The translations under genes were made by a program, and so were the position numbers. Of a stretch of DNA of 64,000 nt, positions 23,468-31,817 are shown piece by piece. How positions within the stretch are numbered: the stretch's first letter is position 1; each line of letters opens with the position of its first letter. The notes under the pieces were generated by a model. It had not been told where the DNA came from. It made no database searches and worked only from the letters and a program-made list of their open reading frames with translations. Location of the stretch: contig CAJFFY010000003.1 in NCBI GenBank assembly GCA_904374465.1, positions 35,655-99,654 on the forward strand, read 5' to 3'. This stretch comes from an uncultured Subdoligranulum sp. (lineage in GTDB: Bacteria > Bacillota > Clostridia > Oscillospirales > Ruminococcaceae).

Positions 23468-24455
23468 ACGCCGGCGCCGCCGCAAAGCCAAAAACAGCTG
23501 GCAATGGCTGATCAGTGCGGTGGCCGCTCTGCTGCTGGCAGCCTGTGGTTTTGTCATACAGAATTATGGCGGCCGGTACGGTATTCCCACCTGGTCGGAT
23601 CTGTACGGCGTCTTTGGCATTGCAGCCGACGGGCCCGATGCGGCGCTGCTGGCCGACTCTGAGACGACGGTTACCGTGCTGGATGTGGGCCAGGGCGACG
23701 CGGTCCTGGTGGGGCAGGATGGAAACTACTGCCTGATTGACACCGGAACGGCGGAGTCCCAGGACACGTTGATCCGCGCCTTGCGGCAGGCCGGCATTCA
23801 GAACTTGCAGTACCTGGTGCTGACCCACCCTCATGCCGACCATACCGGCGGTGCCCTTGCCGTGCTGGAAAATTTCCCGGTGAGCGAAGTGCTGCTGCCG
23901 GTATGGCGACCGACGGAAAACGGCGCGACGGACTGGCCGGACGACCTGTGGGTGCAGGCCGCGGCGGGCGGAACCACGGTGTCTGAAACGCAGGCCGGGG
24001 ATCGCTATACACTGGGCGACGGTGTACTGGAAGTTCTGCTGGGCGGCAATGCCGATACCGAGGACGATGACCCCAACAATGCCTCGCTGTGTCTGCTGTT
24101 TGAGGCGGGGAATTTCCGATACCTGGCCACCGGCGATGCCGAGAAACAAACGGAAAAAACGCTGGTGGACCGCTATGGCAGCGGTTTGCAGGCGAATCTG
24201 TACAAAGCGGGCCACCATGGCTCGTCCACCTCCAGCAGTGCGGAGCTTCTTGCGGTCGTGCGGCCGCAGGCGGCAGTGATCAGCTGTGGGGTGGACAACG
24301 ACTACGGACATCCCCACGCCGAGACGTTGCAGCGTCTGGCAGACGTGGGTGCGGCCATCTACCGCACCGACACCATGGGAACCATTACATTTACCTACGA
24401 AAACGGTGTGCTCAGCGCAACCGCCGCCGGCCAGACGCTGGATGCGGCTGCCTGA
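23445..24455 (+). CDS. exported metallo-beta-lactamase-fold hydrolase (ComEC C-domain-like)
   Basis: Protein of 336 aa. A very basic N-terminus (residues 6-16 nearly all Lys/Arg) precedes a hydrophobic segment (20-33) ending L-A-A-C at 31-34, a possible lipobox. The domain starts V-L-D-V-G-Q-G-D-A-V-L-V and has the metal motif H-P-H-A-D-H at 128-133, a later Asp in A-T-G-D-A and His in K-A-G-H-H-G. These are features of the hydrolase domain of ComEC/Rec2 without its channel. It overlaps ftsK by 23 bp. Nuclease activity on DNA is a guess from the family. Confidence 0.85.
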   Translation: MASTTKRKRRRRRKAKNSWQWLISAVAALLLAACGFVIQNYGGRYGIPTWSDLYGVFGIAADGPDAALLADSETTVTVLDVGQGDAVLVGQDGNYCLIDTGTAESQDTLIRALRQAGIQNLQYLVLTHPHADHTGGALAVLENFPVSEVLLPVWRPTENGATDWPDDLWVQAAAGGTTVSETQAGDRYTLGDGVLEVLLGGNADTEDDDPNNASLCLLFEAGNFRYLATGDAEKQTEKTLVDRYGSGLQANLYKAGHHGSSTSSSAELLAVVRPQAAVISCGVDNDYGHPHAETLQRLADVGAAIYRTDTMGTITFTYENGVLSATAAGQTLDAAA

Positions 24456-24492
24456 GCCACACCCCGTAAGGACAGAGGGAGAATAAAAAGGT

Positions 24493-25356
24493 ATGAAGAT
24501 TGTGGAACAGTTCAAGGCAAAGCGCTGTGTGTTTTCCATCGAGTGTTTTCCGCCCAAACAGACCACCCAGATGGAAAAAATGCGGACCACACTGCAGGAA
24601 ATGAGCCGGCTCAAACCGGATTTCATCAGCGTTACCTTCGGTGCGGGCGGCTCCGCGGGCGGCGTGTCCACGGTGGAAGTGGCTGACCTGATCCAGAACG
24701 AGTTGGGCATTCCGGCTCTGGCCCATCTGATCTGTATGGGCAATGACCGTGCCAGCGCCGCTGCCATCCTGGATCAGCTGGAGCAGGTGGGCGTCCGTGA
24801 CGTGCTGGCCCTGCGGGGGGACCGTACCCCCTCCCGCCCGGAAAGCCCGGATTTTGTACATGCCTGCGATCTGACGGCTTTCGTCAAGGAATACAAGCCG
24901 GACTTTTCGGTGCACGGTGCCTGCTATCCGGAAGGTCATCCCGAGGCGGAGAACCTGCGCAAGGACGTGGAAAATCTCTGCACCAAGCAGGCGGCAGGGG
25001 CGGAGCACCTGGTCACCCAGCTTTTCTTTGACAATATGCATTTCTACCGGTTCCTCAACCTGGCACGGCGGGCCGGCATCACGCTGCCGGTTTCGGCGGG
25101 TGTCATGCCCATCGTCAAGCGCAGCCAAATCGAGCGCACGGTGGCACTTTCCTCCGCCAGCCTTCCTTCTGATTTTACCCGGATGATTTCCCGCTGGCAG
25201 GACGATCCTGCAGCCCTCTATGATGCGGGTATCGACTATGCGGTGCGTCAGCTGCGGGACCTGATCGAAGGCGGCGCCGACGGTGTTCATCTCTACGCCA
25301 TGAACGATGCCAAGGTGGCCGAAAAGGTCTACGACGGCATCCGGGATCTGCTGTAA
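24493..25356 (+). CDS. metF: methylenetetrahydrofolate reductase
   Basis: Reduces 5,10-methylene-THF to 5-methyl-THF, the methyl donor for MetH (287 aa). It begins with a short strand then V-F-S-I-E-C-F-P-P-K, with the catalytic Glu. It continues with D-F-I-S-V-T-F-G-A-G-G-S and L-A-L-R-G-D-R and has the flavin-binding barrel throughout. The start follows AGAGGGAG. Its stop overlaps the next start by one base, so metF, the reactivation protein and metH form a unit. Confidence 0.95.
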   Translation: MKIVEQFKAKRCVFSIECFPPKQTTQMEKMRTTLQEMSRLKPDFISVTFGAGGSAGGVSTVEVADLIQNELGIPALAHLICMGNDRASAAAILDQLEQVGVRDVLALRGDRTPSRPESPDFVHACDLTAFVKEYKPDFSVHGACYPEGHPEAENLRKDVENLCTKQAAGAEHLVTQLFFDNMHFYRFLNLARRAGITLPVSAGVMPIVKRSQIERTVALSSASLPSDFTRMISRWQDDPAALYDAGIDYAVRQLRDLIEGGADGVHLYAMNDAKVAEKVYDGIRDLL

Positions 25357-26021
25357 TGGTGCGGCCGATTCCACCGAAGATCGACCGGGCCACCTCCCTG
25401 CGCTATATGGGAGCGGCAGGCTGGCAGCCGGATGCGGCCTCGGCGGCCTTGTTGGATCGTGCAGAGGAAAAGCTCCGGCAAACGGCCACGCCGCGCGCGG
25501 TATGGCGGCGGCTGCCCCGTGTGGTGCTGCCGCTGGAAAACCGTGGCGGCGACCTGGCCCGGCATCTGCAAGGGTGCGACGAGGTGCTGGTGCTGGTGGC
25601 CACCCTTGGCAGTGAGGTGGATACCCTGCTGCGCAGATTGGAACTGACGGACATTGCCCTGGCTGCTTCGGCCGATGCCATGGCGTCGGTGTTGCTGGAG
25701 CAGGTCTGCGATGAACTGGAACAGGAACTGCGCACGGGACTGGCCGAAGAACATCGGTATCTCACCGGGCGTTTTGCGCCCGGGTACGGCGACTGTCCAC
25801 TGGAACTGAATGATGAAATCAGCCTGGCGGCCGACAGCGTGCGTGGGGCCGGTGTGGCGGTCACGGCGCAGCATCTCCTGGTGCCGCGCAAAAGTACCAC
25901 GGCCCTGCTGGGCATAGCGGATCATCCGGTCACCGGGACACTGGCGGGGTGTTCCACCTGTCATCTGCGGGAAACCTGCGTCTTCCGCAAACGGGGAACC
26001 ACCTGCTTTTCCCAAAAATGA
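25356..26021 (+). CDS. stand-alone MetH reactivation-domain protein
   Basis: Protein of 221 aa resembling the C-terminal activation domain of cobalamin-dependent methionine synthase. It has the R-F-A-P-G-Y-G-D motif (S-adenosylmethionine site) near residue 142 and a Cys cluster C-S-T-C-H-L-R-E-T-C near the C-terminus. In E. coli this domain is fused to MetH; here the neighbouring MetH lacks it, so the two probably act in trans to re-methylate oxidised cob(II)alamin. It is translationally coupled to metF and ends shortly before metH. Confidence 0.88.
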   Translation: MVRPIPPKIDRATSLRYMGAAGWQPDAASAALLDRAEEKLRQTATPRAVWRRLPRVVLPLENRGGDLARHLQGCDEVLVLVATLGSEVDTLLRRLELTDIALAASADAMASVLLEQVCDELEQELRTGLAEEHRYLTGRFAPGYGDCPLELNDEISLAADSVRGAGVAVTAQHLLVPRKSTTALLGIADHPVTGTLAGCSTCHLRETCVFRKRGTTCFSQK

Positions 26022-26044
26022 AATGCGAACGGGAGGAACTGCCT

Positions 26045-28444
26045 GTGCAAATCGAATCGATCTTTGAGCGCCGCCGTTTTGTATTTCTGGACGGCGGCAT
26101 GGGAACTCAGCTACAGCAGCGCGGCCTGCAGCCCGGCCAGAAACCGGAACTGGCAGCCTTGGAAATGCCGGAAATTCTGACGGCCATCCATGCCGACTAT
26201 GCGGCCGCCGGGGCAGATCTGCTGCTGGCCAATACCTTTGGGGCCAACGCACGCAAACTGGCCGGTACAGGCTATAGTGTGGCCCAGGTGGTGGAGGCGT
26301 CCCTGGCCTGTGCCCGCCGTGGGGCGGCGTCCACCGGTGCGCTGGTGGGGCTGGATATCGGCCCCCTGGGCGAATTGCTGGCTCCGGCCGGCACGCTGCC
26401 CTTTACCGATGCCTACGCGGCTTTTGCGGAAATTGTGGAGGCCGGTGTGGCGGCGGGGGCGGACTTTGTATTTCTGGAGACAATGACCGACCTCTATGAA
26501 CTGAAAGCCGCCATCCTGGCGGCCAAGGAACACAGCCATCTGCCGGTGTTTGTCTCGATGAGTTTCGAAAGTCGCGGCCGCACCTTCACCGGCTGCACGG
26601 TAGAAAGCTACGGCGTCACCGCGGCGGGGCTGGGCGCCGATGCCATCGGTATCAACTGCTCTTTGGGCCCGGCTGAAATTCTGCCCTTTGCCCAGCGGCT
26701 TTGCCGCACCGTACCGGCGGGCATTCCGGTGTTTGTCAAACCCAATGCCGGGTTGCCCAACCCCGACGGTTCCTACAATCTGGATGCGGCGGAATTTGCC
26801 CGGGAAATGCAGGCCTATGCCACCATCGGTGTTTCGATGGTGGGCGGATGCTGCGGTACAACGCCGGAATACATTGCCCGGCTGCGTGCGGTGTTTGGCG
26901 CCCTGGCACCGGCACAGAAGGTGCCGGTGCGCCGCAGCTGCCTGTGTACGCCAGTTCGCTTTGTGGAAGTGGACGGCATCACCGTGGTGGGGGAACGGAT
27001 CAACCCCACCGGCAAAAAGCGGTTGCAGCAAGCTTTGCGGGAAGGGGACAGCGCTTATCCCTGCACCCAGGCGGTGGCTCAGGCGGAGGCCGGGGCTCAG
27101 GTGCTGGATGTCAACGCGGGACTTCCGGGTATTGACGAGGCTGCCACGCTGGAACGGCTGGTGACCGATCTGCAGGCGGTGACCGACCTGCCGCTGGAAC
27201 TGGACTCCTCCAACCCGGAGGCACTGTCCCGGGCCTTGCGTGTCTACAACGGCAAGCCCATTGTCAACTCGGTGAACGGCGAACAAAAAACACTGGATAC
27301 CATTTTGCCGCTGTGCAAAAAGTACGGTGCGGCGGTGGTGGGCCTGACAATGGACGAGCAGGGCATTCCCACCAGTGCCGAGGGGCGGTTTGCCATCGCC
27401 CAAAAGATTGTGGCGGCGGCCACCGCGGCGGGCATTCCCAAGGAAGACATCTACATTGACTGCCTGACCCTGACCGCCAGTGCCCAGCAAGAAGGGGCAG
27501 TGCAAACGCTAGAAGCACTGCGCCGCTGCAAACAGGAACTGGGGGTGCGCACAATTCTGGGCGTGTCCAACATCAGTTTCGGGTTGCCCTGCCGCGGCTA
27601 CCTGAACACCACCTTCCTGACGATGGCCATGGCAGCCGGTCTGGATCTGGCCATCATGAATCCCAACACGCCGGAAATGATGGCGGCGGTGCGCGCCTAT
27701 CGGGTGCTGACGGCACAGGATCCGCAGAGCCGCGATTATGTGGCCGCCTATGCGGATGTGCAGATTCAGACCCAGCAGGTCAGCAAGACCGCGGTGGTGG
27801 AAAGCCCGTCAGCCGCAGCCGGGGATGCCCTGTTTGAAGCGGTGCGCCGTGGCCTGAAGGCGGAAGCCCATGAAGCGGCCCGTCAGGCGCTGTCCACCCG
27901 GGAGCCGCTGGATGTGGTGAACGCTTCGCTGATCCCGGCTCTGGATGTGGTGGGGGACGGTTTCGAGAAAGGAACCATCTTTTTGCCGCAACTTCTGCAG
28001 GCAGCCACCGCAGCCCAGGCTGCCTTTGAGGTGGTCAAGGAGAAAATCGCCGCCCAGGGCCAGCCGCAGACCGCCGGCAAGGGAAAAATTGTGGTGGCCA
28101 CCGTCAAAGGAGACGTGCACGATATCGGCAAAAACATCGTGCGGGTCATTCTGGAAAATTACGGATACGACGTGCTGGATCTGGGACGGGATGTGCCGCC
28201 CGAACGGGTGGTGGAGGCTGTGCGTACCACAGGGGCACGGCTGGTGGGGCTCTCGGCCCTGATGACGACCACCGTTCCCAATATGAAGGCAACCATTGAT
28301 GCCTTGCACCAGGCAAAATTGCCCTGCCAGGTATGGGTGGGGGGCGCTGTGCTGACCCCCGGTTTTGCCAAGGAAATCGGAGCAGACTTTTACTGCAAGG
28401 ATGCCAAGGCCAGCGCCGACCTGGCCAAGCAAATCCTGGGCTGA
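26045..28444 (+). CDS. metH: cobalamin-dependent methionine synthase, short form
   Basis: Transfers methyl from 5-methyl-THF through cobalamin to homocysteine (799 aa). The homocysteine domain (1-290) carries the zinc cysteines in G-I-N-C-S-L and V-G-G-C-C-G-T-T. The pterin-binding domain (about 310-570) includes G-E-R-I-N-P-T-G-K-K. The cap and B12-binding domains (about 580-799) have D-V-H-D-I-G-K-N, where His ligates cobalt. The reactivation domain is absent and encoded upstream. The GTG at 26045 follows GGGAGGA; the frame is open upstream without a better start. The B12 supply operon begins immediately downstream. Confidence 0.95.
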   Translation: MQIESIFERRRFVFLDGGMGTQLQQRGLQPGQKPELAALEMPEILTAIHADYAAAGADLLLANTFGANARKLAGTGYSVAQVVEASLACARRGAASTGALVGLDIGPLGELLAPAGTLPFTDAYAAFAEIVEAGVAAGADFVFLETMTDLYELKAAILAAKEHSHLPVFVSMSFESRGRTFTGCTVESYGVTAAGLGADAIGINCSLGPAEILPFAQRLCRTVPAGIPVFVKPNAGLPNPDGSYNLDAAEFAREMQAYATIGVSMVGGCCGTTPEYIARLRAVFGALAPAQKVPVRRSCLCTPVRFVEVDGITVVGERINPTGKKRLQQALREGDSAYPCTQAVAQAEAGAQVLDVNAGLPGIDEAATLERLVTDLQAVTDLPLELDSSNPEALSRALRVYNGKPIVNSVNGEQKTLDTILPLCKKYGAAVVGLTMDEQGIPTSAEGRFAIAQKIVAAATAAGIPKEDIYIDCLTLTASAQQEGAVQTLEALRRCKQELGVRTILGVSNISFGLPCRGYLNTTFLTMAMAAGLDLAIMNPNTPEMMAAVRAYRVLTAQDPQSRDYVAAYADVQIQTQQVSKTAVVESPSAAAGDALFEAVRRGLKAEAHEAARQALSTREPLDVVNASLIPALDVVGDGFEKGTIFLPQLLQAATAAQAAFEVVKEKIAAQGQPQTAGKGKIVVATVKGDVHDIGKNIVRVILENYGYDVLDLGRDVPPERVVEAVRTTGARLVGLSALMTTTVPNMKATIDALHQAKLPCQVWVGGAVLTPGFAKEIGADFYCKDAKASADLAKQILG

Positions 28445-28466
28445 ACCATTCTTCCCCCGGAAAGTG

Positions 28467-28496
28467 AACGCCGCCCCTTGCGGGGCGGCGTTTTTT
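28467..28496 (+). terminator. terminator after metH
   Basis: AACGCCGCCCC and GGGGCGGCGTT close a short loop, followed by TTTT. Its right arm also holds the -35 of the next promoter. Confidence 0.92.
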
Positions 28497-28506
28497 ATGG
28501 TATCCT
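28478..28506 (+). promoter_or_regulatory. promoter of the cobalamin operon, nested in the metH terminator
   Basis: TTGCGG (28478-28483) in the terminator loop and arm, 17 bp spacer, TATCCT (28501-28506). Transcription would begin near 28513, just before the riboswitch. No better hexamers lie between the terminator and the aptamer. Confidence 0.6.
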
Positions 28507-28524
28507 GTTACAACAAAGCATCCC

Positions 28525-28695
28525 AAGGTGCCCGGGACCCCGCGAGGTTGGCCGGGAGAATAGGGAAACAGGTGCAACGCCTGTGCGGGACCGCCGCCGT
28601 AATGGTCGAGCCCGGATCCAATCGCATGTCACTGCGCGTCCGCGTGGGAAGACGGGGGTCCGGGCCGTGACGCCAGAGCCGGAAGACCTGCCCTG
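28525..28695 (+). promoter_or_regulatory. cobalamin riboswitch aptamer
   Basis: The leader carries the hallmarks of an AdoCbl-class riboswitch in order: a GGGAA-containing segment with ACAGGTGCAACGCCTGT, the core GCGGGACCGCCGCCGTAA, and a B12-box variant GCCGGAAGACCTGCC at 28679-28693. It lies in front of the corrinoid ABC transporter and the biosynthetic genes, so it should lower their expression when cobalamin is plentiful. Exact ends of P1 were not folded. Confidence 0.9.
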
Positions 28696-28827
28696 GGATT
28701 CATACTGCCCGGTGTGGTGGAACAAACCGCTGCCGCATCGGGGGCAGGACCCGTGCTGCGGACGGACCAAACGTGGGCGCGGAAAACAAAAGTGCATCGT
28801 GTTTTGGTGGGCGCTTTGTTTCGGTAT

Positions 28828-28869
28828 GGGTCTGTCCGGTTGTTTTGGCGGGACAGGCCTTTTCTTTTT
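28828..28869 (+). terminator. riboswitch-linked intrinsic terminator
   Basis: GGGTCTGTCC (28828-28837) pairs with GGGACAGGCC ending at 28859 and is followed by TTTTCTTTTT. It lies 50 bp before the first gene, about 130 nt after the aptamer, and is the probable expression platform for the whole array. Confidence 0.8.
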
Positions 28870-28918
28870 GGCGATGCGGCGGGGACGGTTTGTGCATTTC
28901 CACACAGGAGGGTTTTCT

Positions 28919-29953
28919 ATGTTCCATCATCCGTTGCGCAAGGGTATGGCTTTGGCGTTGCTTGGTGTCACGCTGCTCTGCGGCTGCGGGGCTTCGCAGC
29001 CGCAGGAGACGGCTTCCCGGCCGGAAACCATTGCCACGGCCGAAAGTGCCGGCCATTACCCGGTTACCATTACCAATTACGATGCATCCGGGCAGGAAGT
29101 CCAATACACCTATTCCCAGGCCCCCCAACGGGTGGTGGCTGTGTACCAGGGTTCCATTGAAACGATGATTGCCCTGGGCCTGGAGGACCATGTTGTGGCC
29201 AGCTATGGCCTGGATAACGAGGTCAAACCCGAATGGCAGGAAGGGTTTTCTGCCATGCACTACCGGGAGGATGTGTTTGCTCCGGACAAAGAGACAGTCA
29301 CGCTTTTGCAGCCCGATATGATTCTTTCCTGGGGTTCGCTGTTCAGCGACAAGATGCTGGGGGATGTGTCCGGCTGGAATGCCAAAGGCGTTGCCACCTA
29401 TATGAACTCCAACACACGTCCGGGCGGACATCCGCGTACGCTGGAAAACGAGTACACCGATATCCTCAACCTGGGCCGGATTTTTGACGTGGAGAAAAAA
29501 GCCCAGTCCCTGGTGGACGAGATGCAGCAGACCATTGCCGGCACGCTGGCGGCGGTGGAAGGCCAGGAACCGGTGCGGGTAGCGGTGGTGGAACCGCTGG
29601 GGGATGCCATCAGCAATTACGGCGCCACCACATTGGCCGGGGATATGGTCACCCAGCTGGGCGGACAGCTGGCCAGTCCGGACGGCAACGAACTGAGCAA
29701 AGAGGATTTGCTGGCCTGTGATCCCGATGTGATCTTTGTGGTCTATATGGCCTACTCGGGGGACGACCCCGAAAGCGTGGTGGCCAGCCAGCTTGCCGTC
29801 CTGCAGGAGGACCCGGCGCTGGCCAGCCTGTCGGCTGTACAGCAGGGGCGGGTCTATCCCGTCATGCTGGGGGATATCTACGCGGCCGGTCCCCGGACGA
29901 TGGACGGCATTCGCACGCTGGCGGCCGGCATGTACCCGGACCTGGCCCTGTGA
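28919..29953 (+). CDS. corrinoid/iron-chelate ABC transporter binding lipoprotein (BtuF-like)
   Basis: Extracytoplasmic lipoprotein (344 aa) of the Peripla_BP_2 (FecB/BtuF) family. The lipobox is L-C-G-C with Cys23. The two lobes open with P-Q-R-V-V-A-V-Y-Q-G-S near residue 70 and include L-L-Q-P-D-M-I-L-S-W. Similar proteins bind siderophores, haem or corrinoids; the riboswitch and biosynthetic neighbours point to corrinoids or a cobalt chelate. The start is the ATG after AGGAGGG. It overlaps the permease gene by 4 bp. Confidence 0.88.
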   Translation: MFHHPLRKGMALALLGVTLLCGCGASQPQETASRPETIATAESAGHYPVTITNYDASGQEVQYTYSQAPQRVVAVYQGSIETMIALGLEDHVVASYGLDNEVKPEWQEGFSAMHYREDVFAPDKETVTLLQPDMILSWGSLFSDKMLGDVSGWNAKGVATYMNSNTRPGGHPRTLENEYTDILNLGRIFDVEKKAQSLVDEMQQTIAGTLAAVEGQEPVRVAVVEPLGDAISNYGATTLAGDMVTQLGGQLASPDGNELSKEDLLACDPDVIFVVYMAYSGDDPESVVASQLAVLQEDPALASLSAVQQGRVYPVMLGDIYAAGPRTMDGIRTLAAGMYPDLAL

Positions 29954-31038
29954 ACGGCGCGGGGGGCTGGCTGCACAGCCAAAGGATCGGGTACGGGGTC
30001 TGTGCAGCCTTGCTGGTCCTGCTGCCGCTCTCCCTGGTGGTGGCGGTGACCTTTGGCACCATGCCTCTGCCGGTGGGGGATGTGTACGGCGTATTGTCCT
30101 CCAAAATGCTGCACGCCGTGTTCGGCACGGCCGTGCCGGAACGCTGGGCCGCCGGTTCGGCGCTGCATGATGTGGTCTGGCTGATCCGGCTACCCCGGCT
30201 GGTACTGGGGGCAGCCGTGGGGGCTGCCCTGGCCCTTTGCGGCGTGGTGATGCAGGCCATAGTCAAGAACCCGCTGGCCGATCCGTACATCCTGGGCATC
30301 TCATCGGGCGCCTCGCTGGGGGCTACCCTGGCGGCGTTGTTCGGTGTGGGGGCTGCATGGGGGGCACGCTCGGTGGGAGCCATGGCCTTTGTGGGGGCCC
30401 TGGTAGTCTCCTTTGCGGTGGTGTTTTTGGCCAACCTGGGGGGCCGTGCCACGGCGGTCAAATTGCTGCTGGCGGGTTCTGCGCTCTCGGCGGTCTGCGG
30501 TGCATTCTCCAACTTTGCCATCTATCTGCGCAACGACGACCATGCACCGGCCCAGGTCATCCGGTGGACCATGGGCGGTCTGGGTGCTGCCAACTGGCAG
30601 GGCAATGGGGTCATGGTGCTGGCTGTGACGGCGGGAAGTCTCTTTTTCCTCACCCAGAGCCGCACCCTCAATCTCATGCTGCTGGGGGACGAATGCGCCA
30701 TTACGCTGGGCACCGACCTGCACCTGCGTCGGATGCTGTACCTGGCGGTCACCTCGCTGCTCATCGGGTTGGCTGTGTACCAGGCGGGAACCATCGGCTT
30801 TGTGGGGCTCGTGGTGCCCCACGGGGTACGCCTGCTGCTGGGAACCGACCATCGGACGCTGGTACCGGTCTCGGCGCTGGCGGGTGCCATTTTCCTGGTC
30901 TGGGCCGATGTGGCCTGCCGTGTCGTACTGCCCGGCAACGAACTGCCCATCGGAATTCTCACCTCGCTGCTGGGTGCACCGGTTTTTCTGTATCTGATGG
31001 TGCGTCACCGCTACGGATTTGGAGGAGGCACGGCATGA
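29950..31038 (+). CDS. FecCD/BtuC-family ABC permease
   Basis: Membrane permease (362 aa), with about ten hydrophobic helices and the usual motifs R-L-P-R-L-V-L-G-A-A-V-G-A-A-L near residue 80 and P-L-A-D-P-Y-I-L-G-I-S-S-G-A-S near 107. The coupling region near the C-terminus reads G-L-V-V-P-H-G-V-R. It starts with GTG in a 4 bp overlap and ends in an ATGA overlap with the ATPase gene. Confidence 0.92.
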   Translation: MNGAGGWLHSQRIGYGVCAALLVLLPLSLVVAVTFGTMPLPVGDVYGVLSSKMLHAVFGTAVPERWAAGSALHDVVWLIRLPRLVLGAAVGAALALCGVVMQAIVKNPLADPYILGISSGASLGATLAALFGVGAAWGARSVGAMAFVGALVVSFAVVFLANLGGRATAVKLLLAGSALSAVCGAFSNFAIYLRNDDHAPAQVIRWTMGGLGAANWQGNGVMVLAVTAGSLFFLTQSRTLNLMLLGDECAITLGTDLHLRRMLYLAVTSLLIGLAVYQAGTIGFVGLVVPHGVRLLLGTDHRTLVPVSALAGAIFLVWADVACRVVLPGNELPIGILTSLLGAPVFLYLMVRHRYGFGGGTA

Positions 31039-31817
31039 CCATGATCGAAGCCCGGGACGTGTGTGTATCCCTGGGAGGAAAAGCCATCCTCGACCACATC
31101 CGACTGACGGCGGGCAGGCAGCAGGTGGTGGGGCTGATCGGCCCCAACGGCAGCGGCAAAAGCACGTTGCTCAAATGCATCTACCGTGTCCTGCAACCCG
31201 ACAGAGGGGCGGTGTTTCTGGAAGGCCGCACATTGCGGGAATATTCGCTGCGCCAGAGCGCCCGGAAGCTGGCTGTGGTCGCTCAGCATAACACCTACAG
31301 TTTTGATTTTACCGTGCGGGAAGTGGTCCTGATGGGCCGCGCTCCCCACAAACGGACGCTGGAACGGGAAAATGCCGAGGATTACCGCATCGTCCATCGG
31401 GCGCTGGAGACGGTGGGCATGGCGGATAAGGAAACCCGCATCTTTTCCACCCTTTCGGGCGGGGAGCAGCAGCGGGTGGTGCTGGCGCGGGCACTGGCCC
31501 AGCAGACCCCCTGTCTGATTCTGGACGAACCTACCAACCACCTGGATATCCGCTACCAGTTGCAGATGATGGACCTGCTGCGCACCCTGGATCGCACCGT
31601 ATTGCTGGCTGTCCATGACCTGAACCTGGCGGCGGCCTACTGCGATGTGCTGTACGCCCTGCAGGACGGTAAGCTGGTGGGTAGCGGTACGCCACGGGAG
31701 CTGCTGACACCGGCGTTCATCCGACAAGTGTATCAGGTGCCGGCGCAGGTCTGCACCGACGAGGACGGAATTCCCTATGTGCTGTTCCGTTCCCTACGGA
31801 AGGAGAAAAAACCATGA
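31035..31817 (+). CDS. FepC/BtuD-family ABC ATPase
   Basis: ATPase (260 aa) of the same importer. Walker A is G-P-N-G-S-G-K-S, the signature L-S-G-G-E-Q-Q-R and Walker B L-I-L-D-E-P-T-N-H-L-D. The tail ends with K-E-K-K-P and overlaps cbiK by 4 bp. The two ATG codons at 31035 and 31041 are both usable; the first gives the ATGA overlap. Confidence 0.92.
   Translation: MTMIEARDVCVSLGGKAILDHIRLTAGRQQVVGLIGPNGSGKSTLLKCIYRVLQPDRGAVFLEGRTLREYSLRQSARKLAVVAQHNTYSFDFTVREVVLMGRAPHKRTLERENAEDYRIVHRALETVGMADKETRIFSTLSGGEQQRVVLARALAQQTPCLILDEPTNHLDIRYQLQMMDLLRTLDRTVLLAVHDLNLAAAYCDVLYALQDGKLVGSGTPRELLTPAFIRQVYQVPAQVCTDEDGIPYVLFRSLRKEKKP

Noticed and set aside
20705..23557. Open frame of about 950 codons on the minus strand opposite ftsK
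   Set aside because: Its product is His/Gly/Arg-rich low-complexity sequence with no motifs, whereas the plus strand encodes a full FtsK motor. Long antisense frames are expected in GC-rich DNA.
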